Positions 1 through 9,639 of a DNA stretch of 64,000 bases are shown one piece after another. The stretch lies in contig CM037869.1 of NCBI GenBank assembly GCA_021292105.1, positions 36,831,835 through 36,895,834 of the forward strand. The letters are read 5' to 3'. This DNA is from Anadara kagoshimensis. Its lineage: Eukaryota; Mollusca; Bivalvia; Arcoida; Arcidae. Made by a program: the position numbers and the translations under genes. The notes beneath the pieces were generated by a model. It was not told the origin of the DNA. It did not search any database and saw only the letters and a list, made by a program, of their open reading frames with translations. Positions within the stretch are counted from its first letter, which is position 1. The number at the start of each line of letters is the position of its first letter.

Positions 1-76
1 ACAGATCTCTAAATTATATCAAATACTTTTTTCAAATATTCGGCATTTTGTTCTAATTTTGAATCGTCCACTTATC

Positions 77-196
77 AACAACAAACGTACCAATCCCTGC
101 CAATTCCAACACCCAAAGCCAAGTAAACACGTGAACTACATCAGGGAAGTGAGGCCAGGTGCTCCTTAAGGATAATAATATCCTGCTTAGCTAGGT
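77..196 (-). mobile_element. Retroelement 3'-end fragment (RT-element family)
   Basis: Divergent copy of the 3' untranslated part of the reverse-transcriptase element described at 43716-44380. It is recognised by the order 'accaatcc', 'acacgtgaac', 'gggaagtgaggcc', 'ggtgctcc', 'cctgcttagctagg' on the plus strand. The coding sense of the family is the minus strand here. Confidence 0.6.
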
Positions 197-399
197 TAAA
201 TCTATATTAAATAACTCAAAGCCTTCTTGCCGTCAACTGAAAGTCACGTATATCAAGTGATTGTGTATCGATTCTTCTGAAATGTATCTGTGCTTTCAGC
301 AGGTTATTATTCCGATAGATTTGAGTATAAATTCAATTTTATTATTGCAGCACACGAAATGTCTATTGTGGTAACTTAGTACTTAACCTGTTCTAATTT

Positions 400-465
400 T
401 GCGGCAGTAAACGACAGTTTCGGAATCAAATTCCCTATTAGTAGTGCTTGAACCAAAAATGTGGA
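400..465 (-). repeat. Short dispersed repeat ('repeat X')
   Basis: Contains the antisense of a motif seen about nine times in the window: a core near 'actgatgaggaattgtatt' followed by 'ccgaaacggccgtctagtgc'. Other copies lie near 9925, 18990, 37930, 39484, 41890, 42100, 45826 and 62720. It has no coding potential and its class is unknown. Confidence 0.55.
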
Positions 466-599
466 TATTCAATTTCTTTTAAGATGTTAAATTCTTAGAT
501 TAAGATGTAACAATTTGTGTTTTACCAAATGCATAAACGCACTTTGCGCCCAATTGAAGACTTTATTATGGCGGTCGAAATCAATACCTCCAATCAAAC

Positions 600-705
600 C
601 AGATATGATGAAAGTTTTCTCTTATGCATGTGGAACCCTTTTTACTAAATTCACTTTTACAGAACACTTTCTCAAAAATCTTTTTTCTTTCTGTCATTTA
701 TTAAA

Positions 706-776
<71 letters not shown>

Positions 777-1366
777 GTAGCTATGACAAATGATAAAAGT
801 TGTTACTGATGTTTATGGAACCCTTTTTGCTCAATTCACTTTTTCAGAACACTTTCTCAAAAACCTTTTTTCTTTGAAATTTATTAAATCTCTCTCTCTC
901 TTTCTCTCATTAGTAGCTATTAGACAAGTGATAAAAGTTGTTACTGATGTTTATGGAACCCTTTTTGCTCAATTTACTTTTTCAGAACACTTTCTCAAAA
1001 ACCTTTTTTCTTTCTGTCATTTATTAAAGCTCTCTCTCTCCCTCTCTCCCTCTCTCTCTCTCTCTTTCTCTCATTAGTAGCTATTTGACAAGTGATAAAA
1101 GTTGTTACTGGTGTTTATGGAACCCTTTTGCTCAATTTACTTTTTCAGAACACTTTCTCAAAAACCTTTTTTCTTTCTGTCATTTATTAAATCTCCTCTC
1201 TCTTTCTCTCTCTCCTCTCCTCTCCTCTCGTCTCCTTCTCTCATTAGTAGTCATTAGTAGCTATTGGACAAGTGATAAAAGTTGTTACTGATGTTTATGG
1301 AATCCTTTTTGCTCAATTCACTTTTTCAAAACACTTTCTCAAAACGTTTTATTTCTCTGTCATTTA

Positions 1367-1417
<51 letters not shown>

Positions 1418-1539
1418 GTAGCTATTGGACAAGTGATAGAAGTTGTTACTGATGTTTATGGAATCCTTTTTGCTCAATTCACGTTTTCAGAACATTTTCT
1501 TACGACCTTTTCTTTCTCTGTCATTTAGTTACTCTCCTC

Positions 1540-1601
<62 letters not shown>

Positions 1602-1610
1602 GTATTTATC
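600..1610 (+). repeat. Compound minisatellite: ~130-bp unit alternating with (CT)n, 6 units
   Basis: Units begin near 607, 783, 915, 1084, 1261 and 1425. Each carries 'gttgttactgatgtttatgg', then 'ttttgctcaattcac', 'ttttcagaacactttctc', 'tctgtcatttattaaatc' and a (CT)n run of variable length; the longest is about 707-775. Open frames here encode only Leu-Ser runs and are not genes. Copy 2 (46020-46860) has five units, so the array changed length after the duplication. Confidence 0.9.
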
Positions 1611-2640
1611 GTGGATTCAAGTCTGAAACTTCAGAAACCTTATCGGAATTTAATATCGTGACACTACCATTGTTAAATAAAATTAGATTATCTTGTACAG
1701 GTTTTATTAGTGCAGATTTTACGTTCGGTCAAGTACACAAACAAGATAGAACGCAATTCAATTATGCAATATAAATGACACAAAGATGCATCTAGAAGAA
1801 AGGTTATCTGTCATTTTGAAAATTTCACAAGACATGTTACCCCTAGAGTTTATATTCCTGTCATAAAGGCCAGTCGTTCTTGTTTAGACAGGTGCAATTG
1901 AGTACGTCTACTAGTCCTCTAAACCGAATTCCTGAGTAGAATGATGATAAAATACACGAAAATATCGCGACTTTTATTTAGGACAGATAAGGATATGTCC
2001 TTCAAGACGGTTAGTTCCTTGTTTGGGATGTAGGTGTCTGACCTACATAGATATCTATACTTCGACAACATTAGTTTGTTAATCCTGTGGTTTTCGGAGA
2101 ATCCCTCGAGTTCGTGGAAGTTTAAAATTAGGACCTTATTAAACATGAATTCGTGGAAGTACCGAATAATGTCTTTGGACACGTGTTACATCCATGACAA
2201 ATTATTTTGAAACTTACAACACCGTTATCTTTTCTTTAAGCTTAAAGAAATAAAATAAAATAAAAATAGAACTGACATTTATTTAACAGTCGAAATTTTA
2301 ATTTTATAAATTTTCAAATAAAATATGAACTGTGCAACAAAACAAAACACTAAAAGTTAAAAGGTCAACGAAAAAGCTACCACAAAGACAAATATATAAA
2401 CAAAAATATAAACATAATTTGACCACCAATTATTTAATGCAATACTTTTATGCATGCCATCAGCAATTATAAATACAGTTATTAACTTTATCATTTCACT
2501 CTGATAGAGCATCAGTTGAACGTAATTTTGATATTTTTATTATAACTGTCAATTGTTTGACCATATATATATTTGCATTTCGTCTTCAACTGTGTTTGTC
2601 ATTCTGTTGAAATAAAAACTCATTTTTATGTTTTTGTATT
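1611..2640. other. Intergenic, AT-rich, no supported gene
   Basis: Unique-looking AT-rich sequence shared with copy 2 (46861-47930). A minus-strand frame at 1919-2182 (87 codons) stays open in both copies and differs by an in-frame 3-base indel. It has no recognisable domain or signal peptide and is not called as a gene. Confidence 0.6.
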
Positions 2641-2679
2641 AATATGAGTAGGTAATTAAAGCATGAACGGCGATTATCA

Positions 2680-2960
2680 AACCACTTTTAATTAAGTTGA
2701 AACCGGCAAAATAGGCATGCCAATGTCCACAAGAGAAGTGATGTGGGGTACTCAGGAATGTTAAGTACCTGCTTTCTAGCTAGCTAAACCCATCACTTGT
2801 AAGTTCGCAATTGAAAATGAAAGAAACTATCAGACCTGGAATATATCCAGGATAATTTAAGAAACAAAGACGGTCATAAAAATTTTCAGGGCCTTTATAA
2901 GTTATAGTTTGCAACATGCCCGAAGCAACAATCCCTAAGAAACTGTTGTTGAACATAATA
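2680..2960 (-). mobile_element. Diverged RT-element 3' fragment
   Basis: Weak match to the family seen at 4100-4500. The plus strand shows 'gaagtgatgtggggtact', 'gctttctagctagcta', 'tatatccaggataatttaag', 'gacggtcat' and 'gggcctttataag'. It is more decayed than the neighbouring copy, so probably older. Confidence 0.55.
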
Positions 2961-3446
2961 TGAGATTGTATCGAGTAGAAATCGGTCAAAATCTCCACGT
3001 CAACATTTTCAGTATTGTGAAGTAACAGTTATAAGAACGACGTCATCATTATACCGCGATTATTGCCGTGAAAACGGGTACCTGTGCACCTTTATCAACA
3101 ACACAGTGCTCAACATGGAGACATATATTCTATACAACAAGCAAATGAATATTACATTTATACCGCATGTGACTGAAAAATTGTAGTTGACTTAAGGTCC
3201 CTACATTGTTAGGATTTCCGATAATTTTTGTAAATTAAAGTAGTTTTAAGCGCATTTACAATTAAGCGATACTTTAATAACTTCGTCATAAATGACATCA
3301 TAACTTTGGTATTCGTCAGAATTTTTAGGTAAAATTTTGTTAAAAGATAGAGAATGATTTTTTATATATTTTAAAGACAAAAAATATTTTTGTGACAATT
3401 TGAGATTTCAACCAATTTCTACTTGATACAATCACATAAAATTATG
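2960..3446. other. Segment present only in copy 1
   Basis: The flanking sequences join directly in copy 2 near 48180, where 'aacataatatg' runs into 'ttgttttct'. Both edges carry the short word 'atatg' or 'ttatg', consistent with a microhomology deletion in copy 2. No gene is visible inside. Confidence 0.75.
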
Positions 3447-3489
3447 TTGTTTTCTATAGTCAAAATACATGTATATCACATTATCTGGT

Positions 3490-4060
3490 GATGTACGTCG
3501 ACTCAATTCTATTGATAACTATGAAATCTGGCAAAGTTAAACTCGTGGAATTCCACAAGAACATTGAGTCCGGGTGTTTTGCATGGATAAGCAGCTGCTA
3601 TTTAATTACCTACATCAACCATTTCAAGACTAAAACACAAAGATTACATTTTTACAAACCGCTGTGTATTGACATTGTGATTGTTGCTTCAATGATGGCA
3701 GCTTCATGCATTAAGATCATATTTAAAAAATAACACAAAAGTGATTCATTGTAAAGCGTCATGTTACTGTCAATAATATTAAACTTAAACCGGGACGCCA
3801 CCAGTTATAAGTGAAAATGGAAAATCTTGCTATATGTATGTTGTTCGCAAAATGCAATTTGTAATGTCGAGAGTTCTTTAGAGTGCATCGCCTACCGTGA
3901 CACAAAGCATAGGTTTTTAATGTATATGCATTTACTTGTATTTATAAATGTCGTGGCTTTACACAAAATAACCCACGGAAATCGTCATCAATCTCCAAAG
4001 TTGGTATTGTAAAGCTGGAGATTTTCGACATAGATTACTATTCTATTAATCAAAATTTAA
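3490..4060. other. Intergenic with a further decayed RT-element piece (3520-3650)
   Basis: 3520-3650 retains 'gtggaattccacaagaacattgag' style words of the RT-element 3' end in antisense. The remainder is AT-rich and shared with copy 2 at 48225-48790. No gene is supported. Confidence 0.5.
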
Positions 4061-4615
4061 CATACCAATACATATCTAAATCAAAATCCAAAAGTAATCA
4101 GAAACAAACATACTAATCCATATCCAAATCACTATCCAGAAGCAAAGTAAAAACTTTGGAACTGACAAGTTAGGTTATACACGTGAACTTTCACCAGGGA
4201 AGTGAGGCCGGATGCTCCGGAAGGGTAAGCACCTCCTGTTTAGCTAGCTTCACCCGCCACGTGTGTAATCAAATTTTGTGTGAAAGGAACATGGAACTAT
4301 GAGACGTCAAAAATATCAAGGGCAAACCTGGACACAGAGACATCAAGCTTGTCAACAATACTGAGGTGACGGCCATATAACTTTTTGAGGGCCTTGATAA
4401 GCCTAGGCTTGCAATATCCCTGAGTCGACAATTTATTTCCAAGCAGCCTACTTGGTTGTCCCAGTAGTGGGAACAAGCTCTACCATAGCAAAGTATATAA
4501 AAACTTTGAAAATAGAGAATTGTTGTAAGCACATGAACTTCAACCAAGGAAGCGCGGCCGGAACTCAGAAAGCATAAGCACCTCCTTTTTAGCTAGTTCA
4601 GTTAGTAACCGTAGT
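4060..4615 (-). mobile_element. RT-element 3' copy, nearly full-length fragment, plus a second partial
   Basis: In coding sense (minus strand) the upstream part translates to a degraded end of a reverse-transcriptase protein, with 'YGRACSHYWDN' followed by a region ending near 'MAVTSVL'. The 3' untranslated part follows and ends near 4104. A second partial copy (about 4505-4610) abuts it. It sits just downstream of the 3' end of LRR-A. Confidence 0.75.
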
Positions 4616-4713
4616 TGTATAAATACCGTTCATTCTAAAACTATTCACATAGAAACAAAAACAAATGTTCAATTTAATTTACTTCTCTTATTCCATATAC
4701 ATTCATGAATTGA

Positions 4714-6101
4714 TTAGCCAATAATAGGAATTGTTGTTGAAGAATTATAATCTGGACAATGAACCACAAAATTGTCAAGATAATGTCTGATATTTGAGAA
4801 TATTGTAGCACAGTTTCCAAGTATCTGACCATTTCTTAAGGGCGTTTTATCAACTCGAATCTTGAACTGCACTAGATCACATGTACATTCAATATTGTCG
4901 TTTCTAAGTTGAGGTATTTCAGATTCAGAACGTTCTTAAGCGCATTCGGTATGGTTTGTATGCGAGTATTGGAGAGGTCGATGGATGTAAGATTAAAAAG
5001 GTTTGATAATGCACTGTCAGAAACATATTGAAGATTTTTATTTCCAGCAAGAGACAGAGTTTGCAGGCTGTGGAGATTCTGCAGGTCATTTCTGTCAAAA
5101 CTTTTGATGTTGTTGTAGGACAAATCAAGTAATTGTAGATGTTGAAGGTTTCCGTTCCGTCCGGTTATAGCTCCGGGAATTCTGTCCAGGGAACAGTTGA
5201 CAAGTCTCAGATTATGTATTTTGCTGTTGTTGATAAACTTAACAGCTTCATCGCTGATAACAAGTAGATTATTATCATCCAAACTCAGATCGTTCAACTC
5301 GACCAAAGGTTCAAGTACAAATGGGAATCTATTTAAATTGTTATCTCTAAGGCTTAGTGTACGAAGCTTTGAAAGTCCCACAAACGATTGCTCTATAATG
5401 CCATTATCGCCAGCGTTAGTGTTGTGATCAAAATGGAATTCAACCAGTCTTGGAAGATGAGATAATCCGAGCGGTACGGTCGTCATTTGAGTGTTTTGTA
5501 TTGTCAAATTTGTAAGCGTGGTTTCAAAAGAATGAAATGAATTTTGTGGAAGGTAAAAAATAAATGCTCCATCTAATTCTAAGTTAGTCAAACGTGGAAA
5601 ATGGCTAATTCCCGAGGGCCATTTTTGAAGAGCCGTTAAGTGACCGAAAGAAAACTTTTTAAGTGTATCACCAATCGCTCTAGTAACCGATTCCGAAAAA
5701 CCGCTTGCAGGGATGGGATTGTCTCTGACATCCAATGAAGAAAGAACATTCAAATAGCGGAAAGCAGTCGGCAATGATGCTAGCGTATTATGACTGATGT
5801 CAAGACCTTCTAATTTGTCCTCCAAGCCTCTAAATGCATGGTCGTCAATATAAAATATACTGTTGTTGCTGATCAAAATCTCTTTTACAAAGAAATTTGC
5901 TAAGGCGTCTGATGATATTATTGAAATTTGGTTGTTGCTTAGGTCCAGCTTATCATAGTTATATAATTTAAAAGATTGTGGAACAATGGTCAGTCCTTGA
6001 CCGTTGCAGTTTATCTCCTTGTTGGCACAATGGCAGTTTGCTGGGCATTGAGCAGATGTACTTGCTAACAAAAGTGTCAGGAAAATTAGTAAGCTTGACA
6101 A
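4714..6101 (-). CDS. LRR-A: secreted leucine-rich-repeat protein, main coding exon, with a -1 frameshift
   Basis: The exon opens after the acceptor 'ctcttgcag' (6102-6110); an ATG-only exon at 7544-7546 supplies the start. The product has a hydrophobic signal peptide ending near 'STSAQC', an LRRNT cap of pattern C-x3-C-x-C-x6-C (CPANCHCANKEINC), and about 13-14 LRRs with Asn-ladder motifs such as LDLSNNQISII. The literal frame stops at 4872, giving about 410 residues, because an A-tract (TTT on the plus strand, 4901-4903) is one base shorter than in LRR-B'. One frame over, the sequence continues open to a stop at 4714 and encodes the LRRCT cap (ECTCDL ... GNCATIF ... VVHCP), predicting 463 residues. 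No transmembrane segment is present, and sequons include FINNSK and LVNCSL. It is either a recent truncation or a consensus error. It is divergent from LRR-B. Automated pipelines may label the family 'oplophorus-luciferin monooxygenase non-catalytic subunit-like'; nothing here shows luciferase function. Confidence 0.88.
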
Positions 6102-7543
6102 CTGCAAGAGAAAAAAAAATACAAATTGCTTATGAACAACCCCAAAGTCTATCTAAATTCAGTTTTCTATGTTTCTTATGTGGAACAGAAATGTGTACCT
6201 GATGATATTTAAAACAAACACGACAAAATAGAAGTTATTGAAAGAAACAGCAATACGTTACATGGAAACACCAGACACATATATACTATATAAGAAAAAA
6301 CACTCACAGGGAAGAAATATTCGCCACTTTCACGGCGATTTTTGAACTGCGCATATGGCAAAATCATGGTCAGTTTGTTAATTTGCATGGCGGCCATATT
6401 GGATTCATGATATGGTTAAAATACAAATGACTTTATATAGACCAGTGATGATAAATTGGTCCTGTACAAGTTTTCTCACAAGTAGAAAAAAATTTGCTGA
6501 TACATACTTTGACTGTACACCGCCTGATATTGTTTGGGTGGAACAACATAAATTTACTTAATTAAAAAACCGGCCTTTCCAAATTAAAAATCCGAAGCGT
6601 GTTATAATTGAGTTCTCATTATAAAACATGTTAATTTAATTCAAAATCTACATTTACTGCGAATTCGAAGCACAATTTTAATTCTAATACTAAAGATCTT
6701 ACTCGATTTGCTGATGACGCAAGTGACCACGGAAATTCTTCAACTAGAATATAATGTCCTTCTCCCGTGAAGACTTGACAATTTTCGGCCCGGGTAAGTT
6801 AAAAAATGGATAATTTGCGTGACCGGCATCACGTTTGAATGGCGGCGCGTTCAAAACTTTGCTCATGAATATTAATGAATCACGGTCACGTGATTGTTAG
6901 CTCATGAATAAATTGATCACCATTGTGCCATATGGAATATGTCCTCTCGGAAAACTTTCTTATTTTTCCTTGTATACTTTCCCTACAGTCAAAACCGTTT
7001 AATTTCTTACCGCAAAATAGTTTAGAAGATCAAATCCGCGAATGTTTTCTACGGCTAGAGTTTTTTCTTGTAAAGTAAAGAGACAAATTCCAACTTATTA
7101 GGTATAAGTATGTATAGCAATATATATAAATATAAGAACAAATAACACTGAATTTTGAATCAACACATGTTGAATTTTATTGCAAAATTGTCGTCTTGCT
7201 TTAAAATTTAAACATGTTTAGTAATAAATAAATGATAATGAATTACAGTAGTATTTTTTCTTGATGACAGAATTTTGTATTTTGCATGGTTTGAATTAAC
7301 ACCCCACGTAACCAATGTATAAATGTATATTTTAACATCAATTGTCAAACTAACTTTTTGACAACTGTTTCGAGTCATGTGACAACAAAAACAAAACAAA
7401 AAAGTACAGATAATAATTTTTACGATATATCTTATGAATGTCACGTGGACGTTTCTGTATATGAAAAAACAGGTAGCTCGTTACCTAAAACATAAATATA
7501 TTCTATTTCAAAACTTATTTCAATTTTTTTATTTCTTACTTAC
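6102..7543 (-). other. Intron 1 of LRR-A
   Basis: On the minus strand the donor GTAAGT is at 7543-7538, directly after the ATG, and the pyrimidine-rich acceptor ends at 6102. The intron is 1442 bp. It contains no recognised element, only AT-rich sequence shared with copy 2. Confidence 0.75.
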
Positions 7544-7620
7544 CATATTGAAAATATAATTTTCGTTCTTTCTCCACTTACAGTCCTACTAACAATTCAC
7601 CTATAACTACCAAGAAGAAA
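7544..7620 (-). CDS. LRR-A exon 1: 5' UTR plus the start codon only
   Basis: The minus strand reads '...attatattttcaatATG' immediately followed by donor GTAAGT. The coding part is just the Met codon at 7546-7544; the exon 2 frame then begins with TTG TCA AGC. The same arrangement is seen for LRR-B, LRR-A' and LRR-B', which supports the model. The transcription start is inferred, not seen. Confidence 0.72.
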
Positions 7621-7640
7621 AGATAAGTGATAGTCAAAGT

Positions 7641-7650
7641 CATTTATAAG
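7641..7650 (-). promoter_or_regulatory. TATA box of LRR-A
   Basis: The minus strand reads CTTATAAATG about 100 bases upstream of the ATG. A start site about 30 bases downstream would leave a short 5' UTR. The element is conserved in copy 2 at 52339-52346. Confidence 0.5.
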
Positions 7651-7654
7651 AACC

Positions 7655-8028
7655 TTTAATGTATATACATGTTACAATATGATGAAAAATGTGTTTAACA
7701 TAAATCGGGGTATATAAACCATCAATATCTCAACGAAAAAGTTATTCAAATAGGTCAATGGAAATATGTGTTTAACATTGTAAATTGTCATTAACCACGT
7801 CAATTAATCTTCAGTGTTTAAAATAAACTACGTTCAAATAGGCTGACGAAAACTGATTTACATTACAAATTTTCTTCGACCAAAAAAACATTATCTTCAA
7901 AGTTTTAACGAATATCACATGTATAATTATCAAAAATTGAAGTTTGAAAGTTCAAAATATCAATAAATTAAAGTCTATGTAACATCCTTATCTTCATTGC
8001 TTTTAAAAAATGTATTTTAGTTTGATAG
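7655..8028. other. Intergenic between divergent LRR-A and LRR-B, AT-rich
   Basis: No gene is seen. The two promoters lie about 1.75 kb apart, and the rest of the interval (8029-9200) is filled by a MITE, RT-element fragments and a SINE. Confidence 0.6.
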
Positions 8029-8218
8029 AATTGACGTATCGCCGTCAAAATGGCCGGATGCTTGATTTACACGCAAAAGGAATAAACATTCGGCCTGAAT
8101 AATGCCATTTAATGACGTCACTAACACTAGTATATCATTAGTTGCCGTGACACTGCTTTGGTACCGTGATGGCGGCCAGTGTCGGAACATTGTGGGCGTG
8201 GTTGGCGAAACGTCAATT
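8029..8218 (+). mobile_element. MITE 'AATTGACG' family, copy 1
   Basis: A ~190-bp element ending in inverted repeats: left AATTGACGTATCGCCG and right TTGGCGAAACGTCAATT. It is internally GC-richer than its surroundings ('gatggcggccagtgtcgg', 'aacattgtgggcgtgg'). Other copies are at 23643-23820, 26781-26991 and 52724-52914. No coding capacity. Confidence 0.85.
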
Positions 8219-8239
8219 ACAGTATTAAAAAACAATTTA

Positions 8240-8370
8240 TTAATGAAAAAACATACCAATCCATGTCCAAATTATATTCAGAAGCAAAGTAAAAACATTG
8301 AAACTGACAATTAGGTCAAACACGTGAACTTATACCAGGAAAGTGAGGTTGGGCGCTTCGGAAGGGTTAA
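8240..8370 (-). mobile_element. RT-element 3' terminal fragment
   Basis: The plus strand carries 'accaatccatgtcc', 'cagaagcaaagtaaaaac', 'aaacacgtgaactt', 'aagtgagg' and 'gaagggtt', the antisense of the family 3' end. It is shared with copy 2 at 52940-53065. Confidence 0.75.
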
Positions 8371-8559
8371 ACACATATGTACATACACAAGTACATCAAT
8401 AGCTAATGGTATAGAAATAAATACCTTCTGCAAATAGATATTTAAACATCGGATCATTAACATAAATTTGTTCAATTAGGCGGTGATATTTAGTCTTCCA
8501 ATTAAACATTTGTTACTGATTTCTTTAAATTTTTAATTATTTATTATCGGTTGTAGGTA

Positions 8560-8700
8560 GCTGGAGAGGTGATAACTAAGTTTTCAGATCACCATGTCTC
8601 TCTTTTCCCCTAATTTGCCAGTTCTCAATTATTTTGCTTTGTTTTTGGGGTTGTGATTTGGATATGAACCTGTATGTTCAAACACTTCTTGTACCAAAGT
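8560..8700 (+). mobile_element. RT-element 3' terminal fragment, sense orientation
   Basis: 'ggtagctggagaggtgat' through 'ccagttctcaattattttgc' and 'ggggttgtgatttggatatg' follow the order of the family 3' untranslated region in sense orientation. Shared with copy 2 near 53255-53400. Confidence 0.5.
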
Positions 8701-8889
8701 TTTTTATTATTAGAAGTAAAATATATTTTTTAATATTCTGCTTATGACAACATATATGGATGTGTCAGTAACATGGAATATATTCAAAAGGTAAATTGTA
8801 TTAAACTTGTATTGATCAAAATGTTAAATTATATAAATTTTGATAATATGTTTCTAGGTTACTAGAAAGTTCATTTAAAACTCATTTTT

Positions 8890-9200
8890 CGATAAGTTAG
8901 TTGATAGAGTGCTCGCTCCGTAAGTGGAAGGATGTGGGTTCGAACGTGTCTGACCCAAGACTTGAAACTGGGTAGTGACTTTTCTTTCACAAGCACTCGG
9001 CATCAAAAAATGAAAGTCATGATTCATCAAGAAAGAAACCTAAAATAAACGTGTTTCCATGTCACGGTACGATAAAGAACCCGGCTGTATAATGCCATCA
9101 GCGCAACGTACAGGCGAAATTTCTGCACCTTCACTTATAGCTGCCAACGTCTCGATATAAGTGAAATATTCTTGACTGGTACGTTAAACATTATTACACA
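8890..9200 (+). mobile_element. tRNA-derived SINE
   Basis: The head has a Pol III A-box-like 'tagttgatagagtgctcgc' and a B box 'gggttcgaac'. The body contains 'ccatgtcacggtacgataaa' and 'gaaatttctgcaccttcact', and the tail 'gatataagtgaaatattctt' then 'gactggtacgttaaacatt'. Tails of this type are widespread in molluscs. Copy 2 has it at 53590-53905; a relative is at 25855-26200. Confidence 0.8.
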
Positions 9201-9404
9201 ACTCAACTCTCTTTGGGTTACTAGGAAGTTCGCTCTAAATTCAGCTTGATTAATTCTTTCTTCTTGGAAGGATGTCTTACTTTACCTTGTATACTTTCTA
9301 TATAGTCAGCTTTTATTGGGATTATTTTTATGCTCAATCAATAAAACACGCCTAAGAGGAGTAGATTTAAAAATTTGTCAATCAATCTTCAAATCAATAT
9401 GTGT

Positions 9405-9414
9405 CTATATATTT
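9405..9414 (+). promoter_or_regulatory. TATA box of LRR-B
   Basis: CTATATATTT lies about 130 bases upstream of the split start codon at 9541. It is conserved in copy 2 at 54008-54017. Confidence 0.5.
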
Positions 9415-9439
9415 CATTTATCTCTTAAAGTCAAACATA

Positions 9440-9543
9440 TAGGTTATTTGAAGTTGTGATTGACGCTTATCTTTTACTTGTTACCTGTGTCGTGTGTTAA
9501 CTCAACAGCACTTTTAGTGAAGGAAAGAATCACAGACACGATG
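9440..9543 (+). CDS. LRR-B exon 1: 5' UTR plus the start codon only
   Basis: 'aatcacagacacgATG' at 9541-9543 is followed at once by donor GTAAGT. Exon 2 begins at 13031 with ATGTTTCCTGTA, so the protein would start Met-Met-Phe-Pro. The mirrored arrangement in LRR-A supports this, although translation could equally begin at the exon 2 ATG. The 5' end is inferred from the TATA box. Confidence 0.68.
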
Positions 9544-9639
9544 GTAAGTAATATATACGAATAAATCTATTTTAACACATTAAATAAGAGAGATGTTAAT
9601 AGTATTTTTATATTTTGTACGTAAAATCAGGTGAATTTC

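Noticed and set aside
515..1661. Several open frames rich in Leu-Ser runs (and the same at 46047-46795)
   Set aside because: They are translations of (CT)n and of a tandem repeat, with no splice or start context.
5197..5427. Opposite-strand frames inside the LRR genes (also 20722-21072, 40977-41225, 49897-50127, 57566-57775)
   Set aside because: Shadows of the LRR coding strand; they repeat wherever the paralogues do.
4714..6101. Programmed ribosomal frameshift in LRR-A
   Set aside because: No slippery heptamer or downstream structure was evident; a lost base in a run is simpler.
6102..6107. TTG as the start codon of LRR-A (and similar starts for LRR-E at 40213 and LRR-D at 31015)
   Set aside because: These bases are the splice acceptor (TTGCAG in A and E); a better start lies in an upstream exon for A and E.
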